A stretch of DNA of 6,266 bases from an uncultured Bacteroides sp. (GTDB taxonomy: Bacteria > Bacteroidota > Bacteroidia > Bacteroidales > Bacteroidaceae): the NCBI GenBank assembly GCA_900766195.1, contig CAAFUN010000171.1:1-6266 (forward strand), read 5' to 3'. Made by a program: the position numbers and the translations under genes. The notes under the pieces were generated by a model. That model saw nothing but the letters and a program-made list of their open reading frames with translations. It searched no databases and was not told the origin of the DNA. Every line of letters starts with the position of its first letter. Within the stretch, counting starts at the first letter, position 1. Below are positions 1-6,197 of this stretch, one piece after another.

Positions 1-1
1 A

Positions 2-88
2 ACTGCTTTGAGAGGGATAGTAGATGAAAAATTCTTCTTGTTCAGATTGGCTAAGATATATGCTTACCCCCCAATGATTATCGGCTGA
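2..88 (+). CDS. C-terminal tail of an unidentified protein (5' end outside window)
   Basis: The reading frame from base 2 is open to a TGA at 86-88 and encodes 28 residues (TALRGIVDEKFFLF followed by RLAKIYAYPPMIIG). The mix of charged, aromatic and hydrophobic residues is protein-like, and its stop lies just upstream of the next plus-strand gene, as in an operon. The competing frames are poorer: frame 1 stops at 25-27, and frame 3 gives only a 17-codon ORF from the ATG at 24. Nothing identifies a family. Because the gene starts outside the window, the call rests on frame openness and spacing only. Confidence 0.45.
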   Translation, partial: TALRGIVDEKFFLFRLAKIYAYPPMIIG

Positions 89-116
89 GCCTATAAAATG
101 GATAAAGAAATTCGCA

Positions 117-629
117 GTGTTTGCGCTCTTAGCTATAGCTGCGTATATATTATTTTTTATTTGCTTGTTCTTATATTCAATACTTTTCGATAAAGAGAAA
201 TGCAATGACGCAGGATTTAGTTCTACAATCATAGTACGCAATATGAACTATCAGCCAAAGACAGGAAAGTTATACTACTATGAAAAAGGAACGAATTTTG
301 GCAAACAGACTTCATCAAAAAGTGCTTTGACTATTCTGCCTAAAAGTTATGGTGTAGATTTTGTTTTTTACCAAGGTGAATTATTAAGTATAAAGAATGA
401 TTATCGTTTGGTAGTAGATGACACGATTTGTTTTGATTTGAGTGATTACGAGATAGCGTGCGATACAGTGTCACGTACAATGGGAGGGTGCTGGATTATT
501 GATTATAAATTGATAGAATATAAGTGTAATGGTAAAGTTTGTTATGAAACTTTAGAGTATTTTCCTTCTTGTATTGATCCTCCTTTTGAGCAACGACGAA
601 TTATTGAGAAGGGTATTTATGATAAATAG
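117..629 (+). CDS. Hypothetical N-terminally membrane-anchored protein
   Basis: This 170-residue protein belongs to no family I recognise. With a GTG start, residues 1-24 form one hydrophobic segment (FALLAIAAYILFFICLFLY), read as a signal anchor or uncleaved signal. The remaining ~145 residues are polar, rich in Tyr and Asp, and contain several cysteines (for example GGC, KC, VC and SC in the last third), so an extracytoplasmic domain with disulfides is possible. No lipobox precedes a cysteine at the right place. GTG at 117 is the only standard start after the in-frame TGA at 75-77, but it gives no positively charged n-region. Reading back in frame gives IKKFAV before the hydrophobic run, and an ATG at 98-100 lies one base out of frame with it, so a one-base indel or sequencing error at the start is plausible. 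Three 60-base stretches counted by hand average about 33% GC, lower than the genes to the right, which suggests accessory DNA. No promoter box precedes it, so it is probably transcribed with the upstream gene. Confidence 0.6.
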   Translation: MFALLAIAAYILFFICLFLYSILFDKEKCNDAGFSSTIIVRNMNYQPKTGKLYYYEKGTNFGKQTSSKSALTILPKSYGVDFVFYQGELLSIKNDYRLVVDDTICFDLSDYEIACDTVSRTMGGCWIIDYKLIEYKCNGKVCYETLEYFPSCIDPPFEQRRIIEKGIYDK

Positions 630-711
630 CCTAAGATCTATTTCATCTTGCAAAATCAATAATAATCGTTTCTCTGCTGACTAACACATTGTTTCGCAGT
701 GAAATGAGTGC

Positions 712-1947
712 TTATTCGATGTGCTTGCACTTATTGCTTTGGAAAAAATCATCCAGCACTGTCTGGTAATTGTCTTTCACCATGATGTGGTGATTTCCAA
801 TGGGATTTCTGAAGAAATAGCTTACGGGGCTGTCAAGCTGTATTCTTACCTGTGTACGGCATAGATTGATATAGTTGGTGTTCTCGGTTAGCCTTCCTGT
901 ACTCAAATAATATTCGTCCAGGCACTCTCCACCGCATTTTACGAGCGTAACATCTCCCGTAGGTAATATGCCCTGGATGGCAATGCCGGATTCCGTTTCA
1001 TAATGATTGCGGATAATAAACTGTTCCGTTTGCGCCGTACCTATGGTGCAATGGCCTAAGACGATTTCGTTGGTGTGAACATTTATCATGGAAGGATTGG
1101 CCATAAAGGAGGGTTTTCCTGTCAGCGCTTTGATAGCTACCTGGGTGAAGATAGATTGGGTATCACCTTCACATCCGGCGGTTATACCTTCGTCATTCAG
1201 GAGAGAAAGAGCCAAACATCCGGTGGTGCCTATATCTTCCGTCACTTTAAAGCAACTTAGCGTCAATGCATTCAGTTTTTCTTCTTCTACGACTTGTTTT
1301 ATTGCTTTGTAAAAACGCATTGCCTTAATTAAATCTTCAGGTGTAGCTTCCCGGCAGGCTAGTGCTCTGCTGGCAAAGTTGGCCGCATCTTGACCCACTG
1401 CATCATCGGTAATCTGATAGAAATATTCATATATTCGTTCCAAAGGGATGTCCATGTAGGTTACTCCCCATCTGCGCCTGGCCAAAAGATAATCTACATT
1501 GCTGGCCACCAGCCACGGTGCTGAGCCTCCTATTATTCCTATACGGGTGTTGGACAGTGTGCGTTGTGCTTTGGAGTTGGTGTATAAGATAAATATTCTT
1601 TTTACTATTTCCTGGTAGTCTCCATGAAGAATTTCACTTTTAATCCCCCTGTTGCGTATCCATGAAGAGACTTCAAGTGCAGCAGCCAGTGAGTTTTGTA
1701 ATCCGTCGGCCAATAAGACAATAGGACGGGGAAATGACTCAAAATGCTGGATAATCAATCTTTCCGTTCCTCCGGTTAAAATAAAAATAATGGAGAAATC
1801 ATCCGGTGTAAGTTTCGAAATGTCTTGGTAATCAATAATATTGATAGAAAAATACTTCTCCAGTTCGCCTAATAAGGCTTCGTGGGAATGTAGAGAGAGC
1901 CCTTGCTTCTGGAGTGAAGATGAAAAGGCAATTAGGTTTAAGACCAT
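712..1947 (-). CDS. L-fucose/L-arabinose isomerase-fold protein (COG2407-like)
   Basis: This 411-residue cytoplasmic protein resembles the L-fucose isomerase-related family, whose characterised members interconvert aldoses and ketoses using a divalent metal. Residues 1-130 look like an N-terminal Rossmann-type domain (ILTGGTE near 56-62). A second segment starts at RIGIIGGSAPWL (135-146). The C-terminal catalytic part carries SCFKVTEDIGTTGC (231-244), GCEGDTQS (258-265), MANPSMI near 282-288, HCTIG (299-303) and GNHH (384-387). By analogy with E. coli FucI (metal ligands Glu337, Asp361, His528), Glu260 and His386/387 fit. The residue 24 positions after the Glu is Asn284 rather than Asp, so metal binding or activity may differ. 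The usual HCG is HCTI. ATG at 1947 is chosen because it is the first Met and lies about 90 bases below a -7 box; the leader is A/T-rich with no Shine-Dalgarno. It is divergent from the aminotransferase gene. The substrate is unknown, and there are no sugar-catabolic neighbours in view. The fold assignment is good and the enzymatic role uncertain. Confidence 0.82.
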   Translation of the reverse strand: MVLNLIAFSSSLQKQGLSLHSHEALLGELEKYFSINIIDYQDISKLTPDDFSIIFILTGGTERLIIQHFESFPRPIVLLADGLQNSLAAALEVSSWIRNRGIKSEILHGDYQEIVKRIFILYTNSKAQRTLSNTRIGIIGGSAPWLVASNVDYLLARRRWGVTYMDIPLERIYEYFYQITDDAVGQDAANFASRALACREATPEDLIKAMRFYKAIKQVVEEEKLNALTLSCFKVTEDIGTTGCLALSLLNDEGITAGCEGDTQSIFTQVAIKALTGKPSFMANPSMINVHTNEIVLGHCTIGTAQTEQFIIRNHYETESGIAIQGILPTGDVTLVKCGGECLDEYYLSTGRLTENTNYINLCRTQVRIQLDSPVSYFFRNPIGNHHIMVKDNYQTVLDDFFQSNKCKHIE

Positions 1948-2043
1948 AATATATCGTTTATTATTAGACTTATTAATTTGGATTTAATACTTATTTCTTT
2001 GGAGCATTCTCTAAAAAATAAGAGGGTGTCCCGAACAGATATT

Positions 2044-2051
2044 CAAAGGTA
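2044..2051 (-). promoter_or_regulatory. Bacteroidetes -7 box for the isomerase-like gene
   Basis: The minus strand reads TACCTTTG, an exact match to the Bacteroidetes -7 consensus TAnnTTTG. It predicts a start near 2037-2039 and a leader of about 90 bases before the ATG at 1947. I see no convincing -33 TTTG at the expected 19-21 base spacing; that stretch is T-rich. The assignment therefore rests on the -7 box and its position. Confidence 0.5.
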
Positions 2052-2092
2052 CAAGTTTCTTTTTATTTTCCCTTTATCTTTTTAAATTAGAT

Positions 2093-2110
2093 AAGGTTTT
2101 TAAGGTTTTT
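2093..2110 (+). repeat. Perfect 9-bp tandem duplication (AAGGTTTTT x2)
   Basis: AAGGTTTTT occurs twice head to tail, at 2093-2101 and 2102-2110, between the two divergent -7 boxes and about 36 bases upstream of the plus-strand box. It could be a chance slippage product in AT-rich DNA or a regulator or UP-like element. Nothing else in the sequence decides between these. Confidence 0.6.
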
Positions 2111-2145
2111 ATTTCAATGAGCTGCCATTGTATCAAATAAAGTAT

Positions 2146-2153
2146 TACATTTG
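2146..2153 (+). promoter_or_regulatory. Bacteroidetes -7 box for the aminotransferase-permease pair
   Basis: TACATTTG matches TAnnTTTG exactly and predicts transcription from about 2158-2161, giving a leader of about 62 bases. The -33 element is weak: the nearest TTG (2128-2130) is only 15 bases away. A 5-bp inverted repeat, CAATT-GAT-AATTG at 2160-2172, sits on the expected start and could be a small hairpin or operator half-sites. The leader ends in an A-rich stretch directly before the ATG at 2223, with no Shine-Dalgarno. Confidence 0.55.
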
Positions 2154-2222
2154 CAGCTTCAATTGATAATTGTAAATCAGGTTATTCTAAAACGATAGAA
2201 CTGTCAACGAAAATCACAAAAA

Positions 2223-3422
2223 ATGCCAACAATATCTATTCGCGGGGTGGAGATGCCCGCATCTCCAATTAGGAAATTAGCTCCATTGGCTGATGCTGCA
2301 AAGCAGAAAGGGGTACATGTCTTTCATTTAAATATTGGTCAGCCGGACCTTCCCACGCCTAAAGAGGCGATTGATGCCATACGTAACATTGATAGGAAAA
2401 TTCTGGAATATAGTCCGAGTGCGGGATATCGCAGTTATCGTGAAAAACTTGTGGGTTATTACGATAAATTTAATATCAAGCTGACGGCGGATGATATCAT
2501 TATTACTTCCGGTGGCTCTGAAGCCGTGCTGTTTGCATTTATGGCATGCCTCAATCCCGGTGATGAGATTATTGTACCCGAACCGGCGTATGCCAATTAT
2601 ATGGCGTTTGCCATTTCTGCGGGAGCTAAAATACGTACGATTGCCACTACCATTGAGGAGGGGTTCTCGTTGCCTAAGGTGCAGAAATTTGAAGAGCTGA
2701 TTAACGAACGTACGAAAGGCATTTTGATTTGCAACCCCAATAATCCTACGGGATATCTTTATTCCCGACGGGAGATGAACCAGATTCGTGATTTGGTGAA
2801 GAAGTATGATCTGTTTTTGTTTTCGGACGAAGTGTATCGTGAGTTTATTTACACCGGTTCGCCTTATATCTCGGCTTGTCATTTGAGCGGTATTGAAAAT
2901 AATGTGGTGCTGATTGATTCTGTTTCCAAACGTTATTCGGAGTGTGGTATACGCATAGGTGCGTTGATTACGAAGAACAAGGAAATAAGGGATGCCGTGA
3001 TGAAATTTTGCCAGGCACGTCTCAGCCCGCCGTTGATAGGACAGATAGCTGCGGAAGCTTCTCTTGATGCCGGCGAAGATTATTTGCGTGATACGTATGA
3101 CGAGTATGTGGAGCGTCGTAAATGCTTGATTGACGGGCTTAACCGCATACCGGGGGTTTATTCACCTATTCCGATGGGTGCGTTTTATACGGTGGCCAAG
3201 CTTCCGGTGGACGACTCGGATAAGTTTTGCGCTTGGTGTTTGTCTGATTTTGAATATGAAGGACAGACAGTATTTATGGCTCCGGCTTCGGGTTTTTATA
3301 CTACTCCAGGATCGGGTTATAATGAAGTTCGTATAGCTTATGTTTTGAAGAAAGATGATCTAAATCGTGCTTTATTTGTTTTAGAAAAAGCTTTGGAAGC
3401 TTATCCGGGTAGAACCGAATAA
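2223..3422 (+). CDS. Class I PLP-dependent aminotransferase (aspartate aminotransferase-like)
   Basis: This 399-residue protein has the typical length of fold-type I, class I/II aminotransferases. These move an amino group between an amino acid and a 2-oxoacid in the cytoplasm using pyridoxal phosphate. Landmarks occur in order: NIGQPDLPTP (37-46, substrate loop); GYRSYRE (68-74); SGGSEA (96-101, cofactor phosphate loop); PAYANY (121-126, with Tyr123 stacking on the ring); NPNNPTG (171-177, with Asn174 on the cofactor); SDEVY (201-205, with Asp202 at the pyridine nitrogen and Tyr205); SVSKRYS (233-239, with Lys236 the Schiff-base lysine); and EVRIAY (368-373, with Arg370 binding the alpha-carboxylate). 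All core residues are present, so it should be active. Substrate choice (aspartate, aromatic or other) cannot be read from these motifs. The gene follows a -7 box at 2146 and precedes the permease gene by 36 bases, so co-transcription is likely although no functional link is obvious. Confidence 0.93.
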   Translation: MPTISIRGVEMPASPIRKLAPLADAAKQKGVHVFHLNIGQPDLPTPKEAIDAIRNIDRKILEYSPSAGYRSYREKLVGYYDKFNIKLTADDIIITSGGSEAVLFAFMACLNPGDEIIVPEPAYANYMAFAISAGAKIRTIATTIEEGFSLPKVQKFEELINERTKGILICNPNNPTGYLYSRREMNQIRDLVKKYDLFLFSDEVYREFIYTGSPYISACHLSGIENNVVLIDSVSKRYSECGIRIGALITKNKEIRDAVMKFCQARLSPPLIGQIAAEASLDAGEDYLRDTYDEYVERRKCLIDGLNRIPGVYSPIPMGAFYTVAKLPVDDSDKFCAWCLSDFEYEGQTVFMAPASGFYTTPGSGYNEVRIAYVLKKDDLNRALFVLEKALEAYPGRTE

Positions 3423-3441
3423 GTATTTGGAATACTCCAAG
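3422..3441 (+). other. Two mutually exclusive small hairpins in the aminotransferase-permease gap
   Basis: AGTATT-TGG-AATACT (3422-3436) is a perfect 6-bp stem with a 3-base loop that begins inside the stop codon. The overlapping TTGGA-ATAC-TCCAA (3427-3440) is a perfect 5-bp stem with a 4-base loop, extendable by a T.G pair to 3426/3441. Only one can form at a time. No U-tract follows, so neither is a classic terminator. RNA processing, stability or translation-coupling roles are possible, as is chance. Confidence 0.4.
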
Positions 3442-3458
3442 CTGTTAATAGTTAGAAA

Positions 3459-4703
3459 ATGTCTTTATCTCTTTTTATAGCGCGCCGTATTTATCGTGAT
3501 GGCGATAAAGGTAAAAGGGTTTCTAAGCCTGCAGTACTCATTGCATTGATAGGAGTGGCCATAGGTTTGGCTGTGATGATTGTCACTGTATCTATTGTTG
3601 CAGGTTTTAAAAAAGAGGTGCGTGATAAAGTAGTGGGATTCGGGGCGCACATACAGGTCACTAATACCGATGCTGCACGTTCGTATGAAACGCGGCCTAT
3701 TGTGGCGAATGACAGTATGATATCTGCTCTTTCGGATTATGCCGGAGTGAAGCACGTACAGAGATACTCCACCAAGCCGGGTATGATAAAGACCATGGAT
3801 AGCTTTCAGGGCATGGTGCTGAAAGGACTGGGACCGGAGTTTGACGCTTCGTTTTTCAAGAAAAACCTTGTAGAAGGTGAAATACCGCAATTTAGTGATT
3901 CTGCTTCTTCCAATCATGTGGTGATCTCCAAAGAACTGGCTACAAAACTTAAACTGAAGCTGGGCGATAAGATTGATACCTATTATATACAAGATAACAT
4001 CAGGGCCCGACGTCTGAAGATAGTGGGTATCTACCAGACCAACATGAGTGAGTACGACAACCTTTTTCTGCTAACCGACATTTGTCTGGTGAATAGGCTA
4101 AACAACTGGAATGAGGAACAGGTGAGTGGAATGGAGATTGAAATCCGTGATTATAATAAGCTGGAGGAAATTACCTACCGGATTGCCGCCGATACGAATG
4201 AAAAATCGGATATATATGGGGAGAAATACTGCGTACGTAATGTGGAACAACTCAATCCGCAGATATTTGCCTGGTTGGGCATACTGGATGTGAACATTTG
4301 GGTTATTCTCTTTTTGATGATCGGAGTAGCCGGATTTACTGTCATTTCGGGCTTACTCATAATTATCATTGAGCGTACGTCAATGATTGGTGTCCTGAAG
4401 TCTCTTGGTGCTACGAACACCACCATTCGAAAAATATTTTTGTGGCTGTCCGTCTTTCTTATAGGACGGGGGATGTTATGGGGAAACGCCATCGGACTTG
4501 CTTTCTACTTCATACAAAGCTGGTTCGGATTGTTTAAACTTGATCCTGAAACTTATTATATGGATAGGGTGCCGGTATCCTTAGGTATTTTATTGTTTGT
4601 GCTGCTCAATGTGGGGACGCTGATTATCTCGGTCTTAATGTTGATTGGACCTTCTTATCTGATAACCCGCATCCATCCGGCAAACTCCATGCGTTACGAA
4701 TAG
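3459..4703 (+). CDS. LolC/LolE-type ABC transporter permease (lipoprotein release)
   Basis: This 414-residue inner-membrane protein has the architecture of LolC/LolE/MacB-type permeases. A short cytoplasmic start with the ARRIYRD motif (8-14) leads to TM1 (about 25-48) and a large periplasmic domain (about 50-270, MacB-PCD-like, including FQGMVLKGLGPEFD at 116-129). An FtsX-like core follows, with TM2 about 278-304, TM3 about 325-354 and TM4 about 373-401. The segment ERTSMIGVLKSLGAT (305-319) is the coupling-helix region that contacts the ATPase, and the protein ends IHPANSMRYE, close to the family's typical PA..LRYE tail. In this family the permease dimer and a LolD ATPase extract mature lipoproteins from the inner membrane for delivery to the outer membrane. 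No ATPase gene is adjacent, so the partner must be encoded elsewhere, which I believe is common in Bacteroidetes. ATG at 3459 follows an A-rich stretch 36 bases after the aminotransferase stop, and I see no separate promoter. The last 10 bases overlap the convergent glycosyltransferase gene. A MacB-like efflux role is the alternative. Confidence 0.87.
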   Translation: MSLSLFIARRIYRDGDKGKRVSKPAVLIALIGVAIGLAVMIVTVSIVAGFKKEVRDKVVGFGAHIQVTNTDAARSYETRPIVANDSMISALSDYAGVKHVQRYSTKPGMIKTMDSFQGMVLKGLGPEFDASFFKKNLVEGEIPQFSDSASSNHVVISKELATKLKLKLGDKIDTYYIQDNIRARRLKIVGIYQTNMSEYDNLFLLTDICLVNRLNNWNEEQVSGMEIEIRDYNKLEEITYRIAADTNEKSDIYGEKYCVRNVEQLNPQIFAWLGILDVNIWVILFLMIGVAGFTVISGLLIIIIERTSMIGVLKSLGATNTTIRKIFLWLSVFLIGRGMLWGNAIGLAFYFIQSWFGLFKLDPETYYMDRVPVSLGILLFVLLNVGTLIISVLMLIGPSYLITRIHPANSMRYE

Positions 4704-5881
4704 TTCTTGTTCCTCAGAATGCTTCCTCCTTTACGGAATGTGCAGTATAATTTCCATTGCAGCGACTGTATGGGCTGTATAAAATCGAATAAAATAAGAC
4801 TGAAGTAATATCTGCGGTTTTCCGAAAGATCTTTTGCTGTCTTGTTGATAACAACCATTTGCAACGTAAATCTGAGAAGGAATAATAAAACAGCCAAACC
4901 TGCTACCAGCCAATGCTTATTAATTACGCCTACTACTGCTATTGACAGCCATGACAAATGGAAAAATAAACGTGTGGTTGTTTCAAATCCACTGATATAT
5001 CGTTGTCCACCATGGTAATATTGCGCAGTAGCGGTATAATTCATCTTCTCTTCTTGCCAGTCTTTATAGCGTGATACAGGCTTTATGCGTACGATTGCAT
5101 CTTGGTCTGTCTCCACACGCGTATTTTCGCTATTTGTTACTTTATTAATAAAGAGGTCGTCGTCACCTCGCTGTAAATTGAGATGGGCGGAGAAACCTTT
5201 TTGCTCATAGAATAACTCTTTCCGATAGGCCATGTTGCGTCCGATTCCAATGTAAGGATGACCGGCAAGAGCATATCCCAGGTAGCGCATGGAGAAGAAT
5301 AAATTGTCGAATGCAGCTTTTTTATGCAACCAGCCTTTTCCGCGTTCATAACCGCTATATCCCAATACGATTTGTGTTTGCGAGGTGAAATTGCGAGCTA
5401 TGGTACGCAACCATTGATTGCTTGAAGGCATGCAGTTGGCTTCGGTAAATACCAGCCAATCGTATTTGCTTGCCTTTACCCCAAGCGTTATAGATAGCTT
5501 TTTACGGCTGATATAACGGGAAGTGTCGGGCACAAAGCTGTGGTATAAATTGGGATATTTCTCGCTGAGCAAAATAAGAAAGTCCTCACTCTCATCGGTA
5601 TTGCCATCGTTTATGACAACAACTTCAAAGAGAGGATAGTCCTGCTCCAAAACAGCCTCCAGGTTACGACGTAAATTTTCGGCTTCCTCACGGGCACAAA
5701 TGATAACGGTGAGGGGAGGGTACTCTTGCGAAAAATTGATGTCTCCATCTCTTGATGCGCGGTTGCGGGTATGAATCTTATTATAAAGTAATATATAATA
5801 TAAGATTTGAATAAGAAAAAGAACGCCTGAGGCGATGAGCATTATTTGCTCTACTATACTGAATCTGAAAACTTCTTCCAT
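4694..5881 (-). CDS. Membrane-associated family 2 glycosyltransferase
   Basis: With the start at 5881 this is a 395-residue inner-membrane GT-A enzyme, expected to transfer a sugar from a nucleotide-sugar to a glycan or lipid acceptor. TM1 spans about 11-33. The catalytic domain begins at PLTVIICAREEAENL (56-70), with the nucleotide-binding VVINDGNTDES (88-98). The segment FTEANCMPSSNQWL (145-158) holds the position where most relatives have a DxD metal motif (DAD); here it reads EAN. RGDDDLF (238-244) supplies the likely catalytic acid. Two hydrophobic segments follow (about 305-322 and 324-344), with a further one near 358-372. An upstream in-frame ATG at 5917 would add 12 residues, but it falls inside the predicted -7 box (5915-5922), before the transcript would begin, so 5881 is preferred. 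The gene converges on the permease gene with a 10-base overlap. Substrate and product are unknown; capsule, O-glycan or lipid-linked glycan assembly are all possible. Confidence 0.85.
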   Translation of the reverse strand: MEEVFRFSIVEQIMLIASGVLFLIQILYYILLYNKIHTRNRASRDGDINFSQEYPPLTVIICAREEAENLRRNLEAVLEQDYPLFEVVVINDGNTDESEDFLILLSEKYPNLYHSFVPDTSRYISRKKLSITLGVKASKYDWLVFTEANCMPSSNQWLRTIARNFTSQTQIVLGYSGYERGKGWLHKKAAFDNLFFSMRYLGYALAGHPYIGIGRNMAYRKELFYEQKGFSAHLNLQRGDDDLFINKVTNSENTRVETDQDAIVRIKPVSRYKDWQEEKMNYTATAQYYHGGQRYISGFETTTRLFFHLSWLSIAVVGVINKHWLVAGLAVLLFLLRFTLQMVVINKTAKDLSENRRYYFSLILFDFIQPIQSLQWKLYCTFRKGGSILRNKNYS

Positions 5882-5914
5882 ACACTTAATAATACGGCAA
5901 TGATTTTTGTGCTG

Positions 5915-5922
5915 CAAAAGTA
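5915..5922 (-). promoter_or_regulatory. Bacteroidetes -7 box for the glycosyltransferase gene
   Basis: The minus strand reads TACTTTTG, matching TAnnTTTG, 34 bases upstream of the ATG at 5881. It predicts a transcript start near 5907-5910 and a leader of about 27 bases. No clear -33 TTTG is present at the usual distance. The box excludes the upstream ATG at 5917 as the main start. Confidence 0.6.
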
Positions 5923-6160
5923 CATCTTTTTATTTCATTTCAGATATAATATGATCGTTGCTTTCTTTGTCGGTTTAAATTTTTCCCCTTTCGCGTATTT
6001 GAATCGGTAAATTTTAAATCGGCTCCTAAATAATGAATACTATATTTATTACAAGCTATAGGAAAATGTCACTTGCATCTTTTTTGTAACAGCATTGAAC
6101 TATATATCAGATAATTATACTCTAATTTTTGTTTATTATGCAAAAAACATTGGAAAATGC
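5923..6160. other. AT-rich intergenic region upstream of the two divergent promoters
   Basis: No ORF of protein-like composition is visible in this stretch between the glycosyltransferase promoter and the right-hand RNA promoter. It contains two short direct copies of AATCGG (6002-6007 and 6017-6022, repeating every 15 bases) within T/A runs, plus the first copy of the GGAAAATG...CTTGCAT repeat. I see no terminator-like hairpin and no second TAnnTTTG box. Confidence 0.5.
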
Positions 6161-6166
6161 TTGCAT
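6061..6166 (+). repeat. Imperfect direct repeat GGAAAATG(TCA)CTTGCAT upstream of the rnpB promoter
   Basis: GGAAAATG-TCA-CTTGCAT at 6061-6078 recurs without the TCA as GGAAAATG-CTTGCAT at 6152-6166, so 15 bases are shared with a 3-base indel and the copies start 91 bases apart. The second copy contains the TTGC that serves as the -33 element. The first copy has a TTGC but no TAnnTTTG at the right distance. It may be a relic of promoter duplication or a paired regulator site. Confidence 0.55.
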
Positions 6167-6191
6167 GGTAGCAGCAAGTACACTATCTTTG
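6161..6191 (+). promoter_or_regulatory. Complete Bacteroidetes -33/-7 promoter for the right-edge RNA
   Basis: TTGC at 6161-6164 and TATCTTTG at 6184-6191 are separated by 19 bases, the usual spacing for the primary Bacteroidetes sigma factor. It is the best-formed promoter in the window, with both elements present, as expected for a highly transcribed stable RNA. The predicted start is about 6196-6199. A 5-bp inverted repeat, CTTGC (6160-6164) with GCAAG (6174-6178), overlaps it. Confidence 0.72.
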
Positions 6192-6197
6192 CACCCG

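Noticed and set aside
98..193. 31-codon ORF from ATG 98 to TAA 191-193 as a leader peptide gene
   Set aside because: It reads the same DNA as the hydrophobic N-terminus one frame off and is better explained as a shifted start of the 117-629 gene.
630..731. Terminator between the first small gene and the isomerase-like gene (candidate stems at 687-701 and 707-731)
   Set aside because: The stems are only 5 bp, one with a wobble pair and the other with a 15-base loop reaching into coding sequence. Neither has a following U-tract.
1075..1312. Two overlapping plus-strand ORFs (61 and 74 codons) inside the isomerase-like gene
   Set aside because: They lie antisense to a well-supported coding region with clear family motifs, have no promoter box, and their translations look like random antisense products.
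2328..2882. 184-codon minus-strand ORF opposite the aminotransferase gene
   Set aside because: It is a shadow of the aminotransferase gene: rich in Arg, Ile and Thr, with no recognisable motif or promoter.
3465..3992. 175-codon minus-strand ORF opposite the permease gene
   Set aside because: It is rich in His, Tyr, Arg and Ser, as antisense of a membrane-protein gene would be. The plus-strand product has the full LolC/E architecture.
4175..4492. 105-codon minus-strand ORF opposite the 3' half of the permease gene
   Set aside because: It is antisense to the FtsX-like core, with no supporting start signal or family resemblance.
5882..5917. Upstream ATG at 5917 as the start of the glycosyltransferase
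   Set aside because: It lies within the predicted -7 box, upstream of the expected transcript start, and the extra residues (MQHKNHCRIIKC) add no family feature. The ATG at 5881 is preferred.
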